The notes beneath the pieces were generated by a model, which made no database searches, had not been told where the DNA came from, and saw only the letters and a list, made by a program, of their open reading frames with translations. DNA of 64,000 nt, taken from contig JAFDZS010000007.1 in NCBI GenBank assembly GCA_018266775.1, positions 124,001-188,000 of the forward strand, in the 5' to 3' direction. Origin of the DNA: Bacteroidota bacterium (GTDB taxonomy: Bacteria; Bacteroidota; Bacteroidia; Chitinophagales; Chitinophagaceae). Of this stretch, positions 35,714-46,186 are shown piece by piece. Numbering within the stretch: position 1 is the first letter of the stretch; each line of letters begins with the position of its first letter. Both the position numbers and the translations under genes were made by a program.

Positions 35714-37132
35714 TTAATGTTCCACCAGGTTATCATCTAACAGGTATCCTTCTATTTCAGTAATACCGGTAATATACTTTTGTTTTTCAATAGTCAGTTC
35801 TATTGTAGCTACATCCGTTGCAGGGAATGTAATAATACGCTTCCGGCCAATGGTGGTGCCGTGAATTTCTTTTACCAGTTTTTCATTTTTATCAAATAAC
35901 AATAATTGAAAGGCCTCACACAATTGTCCCTTCCTGATGTTTTCATATAATACCACACAATTGATTTTTTTATTCTGCTTCCATTCCACCCCTACCGATT
36001 CCCTGTTAGATGCAGTAAAATTTTCAATAGTATTAAAGTTGCCGTCACTTGCTGCCGGTGCTTTTTTCAAAATACCACCGAATAAATGATAGGTATCTGC
36101 ATGTGCAAAAAGATTTTTCCTGAAACTATTTTCCCTCAGTTTTCTAAAACCTATTAATGCTGCTGAATCATAACCCGTGATCAATCCCCTGTCATCTGGC
36201 GGTACATTCAGTAATAAATTGGCGCCGCGGCCAACTGATTTAAGGTATAAAGAAAATAATTGTTCTGGTGTTTTCACTTTGCTGTCTTCTTCTTTATGAT
36301 AGAACCAGCCGGGCCTGATGCTTACATCGCATTCAGCGGGTATCCAGTATTTTCCATCCCGGTTTCCTGCATTTAATGTATCGGTGGAAGGTGCACCAGC
36401 GCCGGGAGTAAAACCATCGGTATTCAAAGTATTCCAGTTGGTAATACCTGCGGTACCGCTTTCATTACCGCACCAGCGGATATCAGGCCCCACATCACTA
36501 AAGATAACTGTATGAGGAGATAATTTTCTTACCGTTGCTTTAAACCTTTTCCAGTCGTACTCCTGTTTTTTACCATTGGGGCCTTCACCATTGGCACCAT
36601 CCCACCACAGCTCGCAAATGGGGCCATACTTGGTGAAAATCTCTGTCATCATATTTACAAATACATCATTGTATTTGGCGGTGCCGTAATCCGGATGATT
36701 CCTGTCCCACGGTGATATATACACGCCAAATTTTAACCCGTTGCGTTTGCATGCGGCAGATAATTCTTTCAATACATCTCCTTTACCGTTTTTCCATTTA
36801 CTTTCTCTCACTGTGTGGGTGCTGTATTTGCTGGGCCAGAGGCAAAAACCATCATGATGTTTGGCCGTAATGATAATACCTTTTGCCCCTGCTGCTTTGG
36901 CCACACGGCACCATTGGTCGCAATCCAGGTTAGTGGGATTAAACACTTCTTCCTTTTCAGTTCCTTTTCCCCATTCCAGGTTAGTGAATGTATTGGGGCC
37001 AAAATGCATGAAGAGGTACAACTCCATATTATGCCATGCCAATTGCTGGGGAGATGGTTTGGGAAAATTGTTTTGTGCGTAAGAAATTTGTATCAGCAGT
37101 ACAGCAGTTGCAAAAAGCAAAGTTCGTTTCAT
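35714..37132 (-). CDS. GH29 alpha-L-fucosidase (compact form)
   Basis: 472 residues, signal peptide (cleavage near SYAQ). GH29 core: LYLFMHFGPNTFTNLEWG, GIIITAKHHDGFCLWPSKYS and CELWWDGANGEGP, with the nucleophile Asp about residue 177. After the barrel a beta-rich C-terminal part resembles a discoidin-like module (NRESVGVEWKQNKKINCVVLYENI). The short architecture and WWDGANGEG segment suggest the subgroup specific for alpha-1,3/1,4-fucosyl linkages, which is an inference. It has its own promoter: an exact TACATTTG lies 16 nt before the ATG and just after the terminator of the upstream protease gene. Confidence 0.89.
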   Translation of the reverse strand: MKRTLLFATAVLLIQISYAQNNFPKPSPQQLAWHNMELYLFMHFGPNTFTNLEWGKGTEKEEVFNPTNLDCDQWCRVAKAAGAKGIIITAKHHDGFCLWPSKYSTHTVRESKWKNGKGDVLKELSAACKRNGLKFGVYISPWDRNHPDYGTAKYNDVFVNMMTEIFTKYGPICELWWDGANGEGPNGKKQEYDWKRFKATVRKLSPHTVIFSDVGPDIRWCGNESGTAGITNWNTLNTDGFTPGAGAPSTDTLNAGNRDGKYWIPAECDVSIRPGWFYHKEEDSKVKTPEQLFSLYLKSVGRGANLLLNVPPDDRGLITGYDSAALIGFRKLRENSFRKNLFAHADTYHLFGGILKKAPAASDGNFNTIENFTASNRESVGVEWKQNKKINCVVLYENIRKGQLCEAFQLLLFDKNEKLVKEIHGTTIGRKRIITFPATDVATIELTIEKQKYITGITEIEGYLLDDNLVEH

Positions 37133-37148
37133 TTAAAAAAATTATGTT

Positions 37149-37156
37149 CAAATGTA
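37149..37156 (-). promoter_or_regulatory. Exact -7 box (TACATTTG) of the compact fucosidase gene
   Basis: Located between the protease-gene terminator and the fucosidase ATG, 16 nt before the start codon. Confidence 0.55.
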
Positions 37157-37160
37157 AATA

Positions 37161-37190
37161 AAAAGAGGCTGTATTGCTACAGCCTCTTTT
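37161..37190 (-). terminator. Intrinsic terminator of the T9SS metalloprotease gene
   Basis: Perfect 13-bp stem AAAAGAGGCTGTA / TACAGCCTCTTTT with a 4-nt loop and a T-rich tail on the minus strand, 28 bp after the protease stop. Confidence 0.88.
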
Positions 37191-37217
37191 CTATTTTAAT
37201 TTCACTAACCTCCCGTA

Positions 37218-40200
37218 TTATTTAGCCACAACAATACGGGCAATATCTACTTTATCTCCTGTATTCAGTTTCACAAAATAAATACCGTTGGGCAATTTGC
37301 TTACATCCAGTTGTTTCAGGTTGTTACCCGGTACAATGCTGATGTTTTGGGTTGATACCACTGCACCAGTTTGGTCCACAATACTCACTTGAGCAGTACC
37401 GGCGGTTTTTGCTTTGAACGCAAGGTTTGCCGTTGTTCCAACCGGATTGGGTGATACAGACAGTTTATCACTGTAAGTAATGTCTTCCCTGGTGGCTGTA
37501 CCCAGGTCTATCCTTAAAGTATAACAGTTAGTGGCATTGAATGCATTGCTATACCCATACACTCTTGCATAGTAGGTGCCTGCTGTATATGTTCTTGTAA
37601 TTACTTCATTAGTGGTACCTCCGTTTTGCGAAATAGCTAATTGAGAAGTGCCATTACTCTTATATACACGCAGGTCATAATCTGCAGGCAATGTACTTAA
37701 CGTAATGGTTGCAGTACCGCTGGTGGAGATTACAAATTTATAGTAATCATTATCTCCAACCGGGTTGATCAATCCTTTAATGTCTGTATTGAAAGGAATC
37801 AATGCTGCACCACTTGCGGAACCGTTGGTGCTTACATCGTAAGTGCCAGGGCAGGTGTTTACAGCTGTAGTGGTAAATTGTGCAGCTGTATAAGCAGTAG
37901 TTCCGCTTGCGCAGGTGGCATTTACTCTCCAATCGTATAAAGAAGCCGCTGATAAACCAGTAAGGTTTACAGATGTGGCTGTTGTGCTTCCAGTAGCGCT
38001 TGTCCAGATAGAAGATGCATTGAGTTTATAATCCACTGCATAAGATGTGGCGCCGCTAACAGCAGTCCAGCTTACAGTAGCGCTGCTGCTGGTAATGGCA
38101 GATGATGTTAAGCCTGTTGGCGCACTGCATGGCGCGGTGGTTGTAAATTGAGCTGCAATATAATTGCCGCTTCCGCCGCTGCAGGTGGCACGTACTCTCC
38201 AATCGTACGTTGTGCCCTGTGTTAAGCCTGATAAGTTTACTGTTGTAGCCGTTGTTGCTGTGGCCGCATTCGTCCAGGTAGATGTTGAAGTAAGTTTATA
38301 ATCTACATCATAACTCAATGCAATGGCTACGGCTGTCCAGCCAACTGTTGCAGTAGTATTGGTTATGGCAGATGCATTTAACCCGGTTGGATCACCACAT
38401 GCCGCAGCAGCAGTAAGGGTGAAGTTGGTGTTGGAAATATCGAAGAAGATATTGCCCACTGCTTCCACTTTTACACGGCAGGTGGTACTTTGCACATTCG
38501 GCATGGTTACTGACTGTGTGCCATCATTAGGTGTGGCAGATGCCAGTACATAAGGGAATGTTTGCCCACCATCGGTAGATAATAAAATATTTACTGATGC
38601 ACAGCTTACCGGCGCAGCTGTAGTGTTGTTCACACTCCAGGTAACAGTTTGTGTTGAACCTCCTGCCCAGCTTACTGCGGTATTAGGTGCAGTTACGGCA
38701 AACGGACCAGATGCTGATGATACGGTTACCACTACATCAGTAAATGCAGTTTGCCCGGCTTCAACACCCGCAGTATAAGGATGGTTATCCCTTACCGTAA
38801 GCCTGAAGTTCAATGTTCTTGCTACAGAACTTAATGCTTCAATATTGGTGCCTGCATCGCCACCCGGTAAAACGGGCGTAACATTCAGGCCAGATAATAT
38901 TGTGGATAATTGTGGAAATAAACGTGTAGGCGATACTGTTGGTGAGAATGACAGGAAGTTTGGCCCGGTGGTTTTAGTGGGTGATGCCACACTGTTTGCG
39001 CCTGATGTGGTGGAATTATCATTCTGTTCCCAACTGTACGTTAGCGGATCATTTTCAGGATCGGTTGCTGCTGCCGTTAAGGCAAATGGCGTGCTGATGG
39101 GAATGGTATAGTTGCTTACCGCACCTATTACCGGCGGATGGTTCGTTGTCATGGTAACACTAACCGGGCAGGTTTTGCCAGCCAGGTTAGCCTGAATTTG
39201 TGCAATAGAAGCTTCGTGATAATAGGCGATGGAATGTGGTGCCACATCCTGCGCAGTGATACCGGCATAACCCATGATAGTGATACCAGAACCAATTTCT
39301 TTGTTTACGCCGGTTCCTTCCAATGACATAGAGAAGGTGTGGTTGGCGCCCATTTGATGGCCCACTTCATGCACTACATAATCAATATCAAAATTGTCAC
39401 CCATAGGAATGCCATCGGCAGGTGATGTGAAACCACTTCCTTTTTGACCGTTTACACAAACACAACCTATACAGCCGGCATTACCACCACCACCGGATGC
39501 ACCAAAGAGGTGACCGATATCGTAATTGGCATCGCCTATAACACTGGTTAGTGTGCTTTGCAACTGGCTGTTCCAGGCGCCGCCTGCGCCAGTGGATGCA
39601 GGAGAATAAGGGTCAGTAGATGCATTGTAATAAATTACTGCCGTAGTATTGGCAATCAGGTTCAGGTGTACTGCCAGATCTTTTTCATATACACCATTGC
39701 AACGGGTTAACGTGGCATTGATGGCTGCCAGTACTAATGATACCTGCGAAGCACTGGTGGCTCCAAAATAGTTGGAGTATTCCGCAGTAACGGATTGGGC
39801 TAAACGCATAGTTTTCAGCTGGCCTGTTGAAGTTCCCGCCGCGTTTGGCGTTAACCCTTTTCCATTCAGGTCGCTCATCATTTGTGTATCTTCTGTGCGG
39901 CAGGTCCAGGGCAGGCTGGCCACATCGCGGTGTGCTGCATAAAAAGAATACACACTGTGGTCTTTGGAATAAGGCTCTCCAAATTCATCATCTTTTCCTG
40001 TACGGAAAATGGATGTTTGAATGCCCTGGGGAGAAATACTCAGCTTTAAAGTGGCATACTTGTCAGTAATGCCCCTTCCGGAAAAAGCCCTGATCTCCGG
40101 GAACTGTGCCTGCAGTGCTGGCTCCATGTTGGATGCTTCAAATACTTCAAATGATTCCAGTTGACCAGCCGCATCTGGCAGGGTAATTACCGTTGAAGCT

Positions 40201-40418
40201 TTAGAAGCATTCTTGTCAACAACAGTAAACAGTTGTTGTTTTAATGCATCCAGGTTCAGGTTAAATAATTTAAATTCTTTTGGATAAGACAATCGTGTAA
40301 CCGCTTTGTCTGTAATAATGGTACTCTTGTTATCAGTATTTGCAGTCCAGAATTTATCCTGCGCAAAACCGAGAACCGTACCCATTACAAACAGCGCTGT
40401 AAGGGAGGTTTTTTTCAT
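37218..40418 (-). CDS. T9SS-secreted reprolysin-like (M12B-type) metalloprotease with Fn3 and PPC domains
   Basis: 1066 residues. Signal peptide (cleavage near GFAQ) and a pro-region with LESFEVFEASNMEPALQAQF. The metzincin zinc site HEVGHQMGANH (about residues 350-360) is followed by the Met-turn candidate GSGITIMGYAG. Then a Cadherin/PKD-like region, two Fn3 modules (about 673-853; repeated TATVGWTAV / SATVSWTAV and YDWRVRATC / YDWRVNATC), a pre-peptidase C-terminal module (DNDYYKFVIS...YDLRVYKSNG...YYARVYGYS, about 865-970) and a type A T9SS sorting domain (KLSVSPNPVG...LPNGIYFVKL, 985-1066). A secreted protease that probably attacks protein substrates on or near the cell. A strong terminator follows. 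Confidence 0.92.
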   Translation of the reverse strand: MKKTSLTALFVMGTVLGFAQDKFWTANTDNKSTIITDKAVTRLSYPKEFKLFNLNLDALKQQLFTVVDKNASKASTVITLPDAAGQLESFEVFEASNMEPALQAQFPEIRAFSGRGITDKYATLKLSISPQGIQTSIFRTGKDDEFGEPYSKDHSVYSFYAAHRDVASLPWTCRTEDTQMMSDLNGKGLTPNAAGTSTGQLKTMRLAQSVTAEYSNYFGATSASQVSLVLAAINATLTRCNGVYEKDLAVHLNLIANTTAVIYYNASTDPYSPASTGAGGAWNSQLQSTLTSVIGDANYDIGHLFGASGGGGNAGCIGCVCVNGQKGSGFTSPADGIPMGDNFDIDYVVHEVGHQMGANHTFSMSLEGTGVNKEIGSGITIMGYAGITAQDVAPHSIAYYHEASIAQIQANLAGKTCPVSVTMTTNHPPVIGAVSNYTIPISTPFALTAAATDPENDPLTYSWEQNDNSTTSGANSVASPTKTTGPNFLSFSPTVSPTRLFPQLSTILSGLNVTPVLPGGDAGTNIEALSSVARTLNFRLTVRDNHPYTAGVEAGQTAFTDVVVTVSSASGPFAVTAPNTAVSWAGGSTQTVTWSVNNTTAAPVSCASVNILLSTDGGQTFPYVLASATPNDGTQSVTMPNVQSTTCRVKVEAVGNIFFDISNTNFTLTAAAACGDPTGLNASAITNTTATVGWTAVAIALSYDVDYKLTSTSTWTNAATATTATTVNLSGLTQGTTYDWRVRATCSGGSGNYIAAQFTTTAPCSAPTGLTSSAITSSSATVSWTAVSGATSYAVDYKLNASSIWTSATGSTTATSVNLTGLSAASLYDWRVNATCASGTTAYTAAQFTTTAVNTCPGTYDVSTNGSASGAALIPFNTDIKGLINPVGDNDYYKFVISTSGTATITLSTLPADYDLRVYKSNGTSQLAISQNGGTTNEVITRTYTAGTYYARVYGYSNAFNATNCYTLRIDLGTATREDITYSDKLSVSPNPVGTTANLAFKAKTAGTAQVSIVDQTGAVVSTQNISIVPGNNLKQLDVSKLPNGIYFVKLNTGDKVDIARIVVAK

Positions 40419-40724
40419 AAACTTTGTTGGTGTTTTAGTTCACAATAAAAATAGGTGGATTGTATGATAGTTTGTATTCGTAAAAATACGATTGTGGAAA
40501 ACTAAGTTATGGATATCATTTTTTGAAATTGTTGCAGCTGTTATTTTTTGATTTAACTAACAGTACATCATAATAATAGACTACTCTTTCCTGCTGCTTT
40601 TTTATAAAATACAGGTTATCCACAACAATAAAGCCGCTTCTGTTGAAGCGGCTTTATAAGTTCATGTTTTTCAATAAGGCGTACACTAAAACCGTGTACT
40701 TAATACACTTTGTGGAAAAACAGT
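40419..40724. other. 306-bp intergenic region
   Basis: Holds the terminator of the GH2 gene (40629-40656) and the upstream region of the metalloprotease gene. -7-like TATTTTTA elements occur near 40450 and 40480 (minus). No gene seen. Confidence 0.6.
40629..40656 (-). terminator. Hairpin terminator of the GH2 beta-galactosidase gene
   Basis: Perfect 12-bp stem TAAAGCCGCTTC / GAAGCGGCTTTA with a 4-nt loop; only a short T-rich tail on the minus strand. Confidence 0.65.
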
Positions 40725-43127
40725 TTAGTTGGAATGCAGTAAAATTACGGCTGGCTGCAATCCGCTACCCGATGCAGTAAATTTACTGTCGCCTGCGGTT
40801 GCTGTTGATTGTATAATGACCTGGCATTTACCATTAAACAGTTTGCGCTGCCAGTTGTTATCAAAAAATTTATCAGGCTCATGACTGCTGGGGTTACCAT
40901 TACCTACGCCGATGATCTTTATATTTCCTTCTGCAGTAAAATTGATGTTGTCCATTGCATCCGGCACTTCCCTGCCTTTATTATCAGTTACCGTTACATT
41001 CATTACACAAACATCTTTATCATCAGCTTTAATAGTAGTACGGTCCGGCGTTAATACAATTTGATAAGGTGCTCCGGTAGTTTCCACTTTAGCATATATT
41101 TTTTTTGTACCGCGTTTACCAAATGCTTCCAGTTTGCCCGGCGCATATTTTACTTTCCATTCCAGGTGGCCATTGCGTTCCATTATTTTTTTGCCCAGGC
41201 TCTTGCCATTCAGTTTTAATTCCACTTCATCTGCATTGCTGTATATCCATACTTTCACACTGTCGCCTGTTTTCCAGCCGTTCCAGTGCGGAGTGATGCG
41301 CAGTACATCTTTATTGCTCCACCAGCTTTGATAATAGTAATAAATATTTTTAGGGAAACCGCACATATCCATAATTCCAAAATGGCTGTTGATGCAGGGC
41401 CATCCATAAGGCGTGGGCTCGCCGCGGTAATCAAAACCCGTCCACACAAAACCGCCCATAAACCAGTCTTTATCCGCATTGGGTTTCCACCATTCTTCCG
41501 CAGTGCTGCTCCAGTACGGGTGTGTGCTGTCTTCATCAATTACATATCCATTGATGGTATCCGTTGCATACACACCACGGGTGCAAACCGTACTGCCCAC
41601 TTCACTACCTAAAACGGGTTGTGTGGGATAGGCAGCGTGGTATTCATCAATTTTGGGAATGCGGTAATTGAATCCACGAACGGGTATCACTTCGTTTATG
41701 CCTTTCCGGTTGGGGCCATTATCCGCAGCATAAGTGCAGGTACGTGAGGGGTCGAGTTCTTTCAGCCTTTCAATTAAGGTAGATGCCAATCTTTTACCCA
41801 CATCTGTTCCGTGTATCCAGCCTTCTTCATTGCCAATACTCCACATAAACACGCTGGGGTGGTTCCTGTCCCGCAAAATCAACCGTTCAAACTGGCTCAT
41901 GTATTCTGTTGATGTGCCAATCATCCGGTTTTCATCCAGCACCAGCATACCCAGTTCATCGCAGGCCTGCAGCAACTCCGGTGTTGGTGGATTATGTGAA
42001 GTGCGGTATGCATTCACGCCCATTTCTTTTAATAATTTAATGCGGTAGTATTGCATGGCATCCGGCAATGCGCTGCCCACACCGGCATGATCCTGGTGGC
42101 AGCATACACCATAAATTTTTATTGGCTTGCCGTTCAAAGCCAAACCTTTTACGGGGTCAACAGTAATGGTGCGTATACCGAATGTGGTAGCAGTACTGTC
42201 TGTCACCACATCATTTTGTTTCAGCAGTGTAACCAGTTTATAACAGTACGGATTTTCTAAACTCCATACATTGGGGTTGGGTATTTTAAACTGGTACTGA
42301 ATTTTCTTAAAGTCACCGTTAACTGCACCCACGCCATCTACAATAGTGCCGGTAACTTTATTACCCTCTTTATCATAAATGCGGTATTGTAAACTGCCCG
42401 AAATTCTTCCGGTAGTGTTATTTTCCACTTTGGTTTCCACTGCTATCGTTGCGGTACTGTCCTTCATTGTTGTGGTAACAAATGTGCCGTATTCCGCAAT
42501 ATGAAATGGCGCATATTTTTCCAGCCACACATGGCGGTAAATACCGGGGCCTTCATAAAACCAGCCTTCGTATTGGGAGGCATCCACCCTTACCACCAGT
42601 GTATTCTTCTTATGAAAATTGATATAATCGGTTACATCCAAACAAAACTCGCTGTACCCGCTGAAGTTATTGCCGAGATAATGGCCATTGAGAAATACGG
42701 TGCAATTACGGAACACGCCATCGAAATGGATATTCATCTTCTTCCCCGAATCGGTTACCGGAACCATAAATGTTTTACGGTACCATCCAATACTGGTTTT
42801 GGGGAATTGCCCGCCCACCGCTTTAAAACCATGATCCTGCAGGCCTTCATCTTTCATATTGACAAAGTCCTGTTCCACTGCCCAATCGTGCGGCAGATCC
42901 AGCGTACGCCAGTCCGCATCATTGAATTTTTCTGAAATGACACCTCCGGCAGAACCTGCTTTTGACAGGTTGTAATTGATGTTGTAGTTAAAATCGTTTT
43001 TGGTATCAGACGCATCGCCGAAATGAAATTTCCAGCTTTTATCCATCAGTAATTTTTCCCTCACCTGTGCGGTGGAAAAGAATGGAATGGTCAGCAACAG
43101 GCTGAACAGAAAGGTAATTGGTTTCAT
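40725..43127 (-). CDS. GH2 family beta-galactosidase
   Basis: 800 residues with signal peptide (cleavage near FFSTAQ). Jelly-roll sugar-binding domain (DWRTLDLPHDWAVEQDF, SIGWYRKTF, VFLNGHYLG), Ig-like domain, then the TIM barrel: YGVCCHQDHAGVG, GVNAYRTSHNPPTPELLQACDELGMLVLDE, acid/base Glu in WSIGNEEG (about residue 432) and nucleophile Glu in VLGSEVGS (about 508). C-terminal Big1/Ig-like modules (DNKGREVPDAMDNINF). The family removes terminal beta-galactose. The same-strand grouping with two fucosidases suggests use of fucosylated galactosides, but there is no SusC/SusD transporter nearby. No T9SS domain. Confidence 0.9.
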   Translation of the reverse strand: MKPITFLFSLLLTIPFFSTAQVREKLLMDKSWKFHFGDASDTKNDFNYNINYNLSKAGSAGGVISEKFNDADWRTLDLPHDWAVEQDFVNMKDEGLQDHGFKAVGGQFPKTSIGWYRKTFMVPVTDSGKKMNIHFDGVFRNCTVFLNGHYLGNNFSGYSEFCLDVTDYINFHKKNTLVVRVDASQYEGWFYEGPGIYRHVWLEKYAPFHIAEYGTFVTTTMKDSTATIAVETKVENNTTGRISGSLQYRIYDKEGNKVTGTIVDGVGAVNGDFKKIQYQFKIPNPNVWSLENPYCYKLVTLLKQNDVVTDSTATTFGIRTITVDPVKGLALNGKPIKIYGVCCHQDHAGVGSALPDAMQYYRIKLLKEMGVNAYRTSHNPPTPELLQACDELGMLVLDENRMIGTSTEYMSQFERLILRDRNHPSVFMWSIGNEEGWIHGTDVGKRLASTLIERLKELDPSRTCTYAADNGPNRKGINEVIPVRGFNYRIPKIDEYHAAYPTQPVLGSEVGSTVCTRGVYATDTINGYVIDEDSTHPYWSSTAEEWWKPNADKDWFMGGFVWTGFDYRGEPTPYGWPCINSHFGIMDMCGFPKNIYYYYQSWWSNKDVLRITPHWNGWKTGDSVKVWIYSNADEVELKLNGKSLGKKIMERNGHLEWKVKYAPGKLEAFGKRGTKKIYAKVETTGAPYQIVLTPDRTTIKADDKDVCVMNVTVTDNKGREVPDAMDNINFTAEGNIKIIGVGNGNPSSHEPDKFFDNNWQRKLFNGKCQVIIQSTATAGDSKFTASGSGLQPAVILLHSN

Positions 43128-43191
43128 GAATGAAGATTTGCAGGGGTTAAATATAGCTTAAATGCAATCCTTTTTACTGCATGAATTGCTT

Positions 43192-43199
43192 TAATTTTG
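43192..43199 (+). promoter_or_regulatory. Exact -7 box (TAATTTTG) upstream of fumC
   Basis: Preceded by an oligo-T stretch near 43171 that may serve as -33. Leader to the fumC ATG is about 30 nt. Confidence 0.5.
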
Positions 43200-43234
43200 T
43201 GACCCTAAAAGTAACTCAATTTAACCTCACATTT

Positions 43235-44632
43235 ATGGAATACAGGATAGAAAAGGATACCATGGGCGAAGTTCAGGTACCCATTGACGCCTTTTATGGC
43301 GCTCAAACCCAACGCAGCATTGACAATTTTAAGATTGCACAGGACATTAACAGGATGCCCAAAGAAATTATCAGGGCATTTGCTTATCTGAAACATGCCG
43401 CCGCATTAGCTAATTTGGAAGCAGGCGTATTACCAAAGAAAAAAGCTGACCTGATTGGTAAAGTGAGCAAAGAAATTTTAGACGGCAAACTGGATGCATA
43501 CTTTCCCTTAGTGGTATGGCAAACCGGCAGCGGTACTCAAAGTAATATGAATGTGAATGAAGTGATTGCATACCGTGGCCATGTACTGAACGGCGGTAAA
43601 TTAGGGGATAAAGATAAATACCTTCATCCCAACGATGATGTTAACAAAAGCCAGAGCAGTAACGATACCTTCCCTACTGCCATGCACATTGCCGCATATA
43701 AAATTTTAATGGAAACCACTATACCCGGTATCACCAAACTGCGGAATACATTAGATAAAAAAGCCAAAGCATTTAAGAAAGTGGTAAAAATTGGGCGTAC
43801 CCATTTTATGGATGCCACACCTTTAACGCTTGGCCAGGAATTCAGCGGGTATGTATCACAGTTAGACCATGGCTTAAAAGCCATTAAAAATACTTTGGCC
43901 CATTTGGGTGAACTGGCATTGGGCGGAACTGCTGTGGGAACAGGTATTAACACCCCGCCAAAATACGATGTGATTGTAGCCAAACATATTGCCAAACTTA
44001 CTGGTTTCCCTTTTAAAACTGCCGGCAATAAATTTGAAGCCCTTGCTGCACACGATGCGATTGTGGAAGCGCATGGTGCATTAAAAATGGTGGCGGTGAG
44101 TTTGATGAAGATTGCGAATGATATCCGCATGTTATCATCAGGCCCAAGAAGCGGTATTGGCGAAATCCATATTCCCGACAATGAGCCCGGTTCATCTATC
44201 ATGCCCGGAAAAGTAAATCCCACACAATGCGAAGCATTGACTATGATTGCCGCACAGGTAATGGGTAATGATGTGGCCATCAGTGTTGGAGGCGCCAATG
44301 GCCATTTTGAACTGAATGTGTTTAAACCGGTAATGATCTACAACTTCCTGCACAGTGCAAGATTGATTGGCGATGGTTGTGTGAGCTTTAATGATAAATG
44401 TGCTGTGGGTATTGAACCATTAAAAGCCAACATTAAAAAACATGTTGATAATTCTTTGATGCTGGTAACTGCACTGAATACAAAAATCGGTTACTATAAA
44501 GCAGCCGAAATTGCACAAAAGGCACACAAAGAAGGAACTACTTTAAAAGAAATGGCCGTGAAGTTAGGTTACGTTACGCCCAAAGAGTTTGATGAATGGG
44601 TGGTGCCGGCCAATATGGTGGGCAAGATTTAA
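43235..44632 (+). CDS. fumC: Class II fumarate hydratase
   Basis: 465 residues from ATG 43235 ([16 protein letters not shown]), matching the usual FumC N-terminus; an earlier open frame overlaps the promoter box. Motifs: [57 protein letters not shown] and the signature [16 protein letters not shown] (catalytic Ser loop, about residues 320-335). It interconverts fumarate and L-malate in the TCA cycle without an iron-sulfur cluster. Monocistronic; it converges with the repeat lipoprotein gene (20 bp between stops). Confidence 0.95.
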   Translation: MEYRIEKDTMGEVQVPIDAFYGAQTQRSIDNFKIAQDINRMPKEIIRAFAYLKHAAALANLEAGVLPKKKADLIGKVSKEILDGKLDAYFPLVVWQTGSGTQSNMNVNEVIAYRGHVLNGGKLGDKDKYLHPNDDVNKSQSSNDTFPTAMHIAAYKILMETTIPGITKLRNTLDKKAKAFKKVVKIGRTHFMDATPLTLGQEFSGYVSQLDHGLKAIKNTLAHLGELALGGTAVGTGINTPPKYDVIVAKHIAKLTGFPFKTAGNKFEALAAHDAIVEAHGALKMVAVSLMKIANDIRMLSSGPRSGIGEIHIPDNEPGSSIMPGKVNPTQCEALTMIAAQVMGNDVAISVGGANGHFELNVFKPVMIYNFLHSARLIGDGCVSFNDKCAVGIEPLKANIKKHVDNSLMLVTALNTKIGYYKAAEIAQKAHKEGTTLKEMAVKLGYVTPKEFDEWVVPANMVGKI

Positions 44633-44652
44633 TTACTTCTTTTATTTTGAAA

Positions 44653-46023
44653 TTATATAACCGTCACAGTAAAACTGCAGGCAGAGCCACCAAATCCAGG
44701 TGTAATGGTGGTGCTGCCTGTGGTAAGTGGCGTACCCACTCCATGTAATACCACCGTTTGTAGTCCCGTGGTAGTAAAAACGCCTGAAGTTGAAAAAGAA
44801 AATCCATTACTGGTATTGGTGCTGAAATTATAAGAACCCGGTGCGGTTACATTTACCTGCAGCGTAACGGTATTGGCTGCATCCAATGGTTTATTGTGAA
44901 TATAGAAACCATTTACGGTGGCCGCTGTGCAGGCATTGGGTGCGCCGCTTAATGTAAAAGTTGCAGGTGGCGGCAATGGCTGAACGATTACGGTAAAGTT
45001 ACAAGCCTGCGTACCGGTATTGGGGATGAACGCAGTAGCTTCTGCATGCAAAGGTATTCCTGTGGCATTCAGGGTTACTGTTTGCTGGCCTGTTGCCGCA
45101 AAAACACCTGATGCACTGAATGTAAAACCATTGGCAGTATTGGTGTTGATCGCGTAAGTGCCGGTCTTCGTCACATTTACTCCAAGGGAAACTGTATTTT
45201 GAAAAGCGGAATTTATGGAGGCGTAATAATCACCATTCACATTCGCATTAAAGCAGGCGCCGGGCGTGCCATCAAAACTGAAAATGGCTTTACCATCATC
45301 CTGAACAGCCACTGTTATGGGCAATGTACAATGGCTTACGATATTGTCTGCCATTACTGTAGTAATTTCTTCCCTTACAGGTGTACCCGATCCCGTTAGT
45401 GTTACATTTTGCACACCGGGAAACTGGAAAATACCGTTACCGTCAAACTGGAAACCGTTATTTGTGGTGGCTTTAATAACATAACGTCCGGGAGTATTAA
45501 CGTTTACCAGTAACGTGATCGAATTGCCTGTGGAGAGCGGCACATTTTTATTGTACGTTCCGTTTACAAAAACACCAGTGCAGGCATTTGGCGATCCGCC
45601 GAGCGTAAAGGTTGCATCGGGCGTATCTTCTACCCTAACTATAAAATCGCAGGCACTGCTGCCGTAAGTAATATGAAACTGGTTATCGCCTTTTGCAATG
45701 GGTTTACCACTGGCTTCTAAACGAATCGTATTCGTACCTTTTACAACAGTACCGGTGCCATGAAAATAAAATCCATTTATCGTATCGGAATGAATATCAA
45801 TTTTTCCGGGCTGCACTACATCGGCCTGCACTTCTACATAAAAATTGCTGCCTAATGCCGTATCCACCCTGAAGATGCCATGCGGTTGAATGGGAAGGCA
45901 GTTGCCTGGCACATCATGTTTTAATTTGCCGTTGGAGTAGCCATCAAAATATAATTCCCGCTGGCAGGCATAAAACACACCGGCCAGGATGAAAAGTAAC
46001 AGCACTATTTTCGGGAATTTCAT
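44653..46023 (-). CDS. Lipoprotein built of four ~100-residue Ig-like repeats (family A1)
   Basis: 456 residues from ATG 46023 (MKFPKIVLLLFILAGVFYAC), lipobox Cys about residue 20, followed by QRELYFDG. The mature protein is four related modules of about 100 residues: ATFTLGGSPNACT...NGTY, TVTLxVNVTxxGxY, TNTxNGFxFxxSGxF, TGxQTVTLxGxGTP, ending in CxFTVxV. Each module carries one Cys near the start and one near the end, suggesting a disulfide per module. The same architecture and the same N-terminal sequence NCLPIQPHGIF (SCLPVTVTGIF) occur in the protein at 57658-59325. No known family recognised; a surface-exposed structural or adhesive lipoprotein is inferred. Confidence 0.78.
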   Translation of the reverse strand: MKFPKIVLLLFILAGVFYACQRELYFDGYSNGKLKHDVPGNCLPIQPHGIFRVDTALGSNFYVEVQADVVQPGKIDIHSDTINGFYFHGTGTVVKGTNTIRLEASGKPIAKGDNQFHITYGSSACDFIVRVEDTPDATFTLGGSPNACTGVFVNGTYNKNVPLSTGNSITLLVNVNTPGRYVIKATTNNGFQFDGNGIFQFPGVQNVTLTGSGTPVREEITTVMADNIVSHCTLPITVAVQDDGKAIFSFDGTPGACFNANVNGDYYASINSAFQNTVSLGVNVTKTGTYAINTNTANGFTFSASGVFAATGQQTVTLNATGIPLHAEATAFIPNTGTQACNFTVIVQPLPPPATFTLSGAPNACTAATVNGFYIHNKPLDAANTVTLQVNVTAPGSYNFSTNTSNGFSFSTSGVFTTTGLQTVVLHGVGTPLTTGSTTITPGFGGSACSFTVTVI

Positions 46024-46186
46024 AACAGCAATCAATAGCTATAAAGATAATGTTTTTAGGCAGAAACCGGGTGGGGAAGCAGGCTGCAGCAACATCAACA
46101 GTTTTTTTTATCTTCAATTGTTCATTTAGTAAACTGATAATTAGACTGTACGAACAAAAAAGAAAATATTTGACCCATCAAGGATT

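Noticed and set aside
33392..43127. Complete polysaccharide utilisation locus
   Set aside because: No SusC-like TonB receptor, SusD-like lipoprotein or sensor/regulator gene is present.
43624..44298. 224-codon open frame antisense to fumC
   Set aside because: Shadow of a strongly conserved gene; no domain seen.
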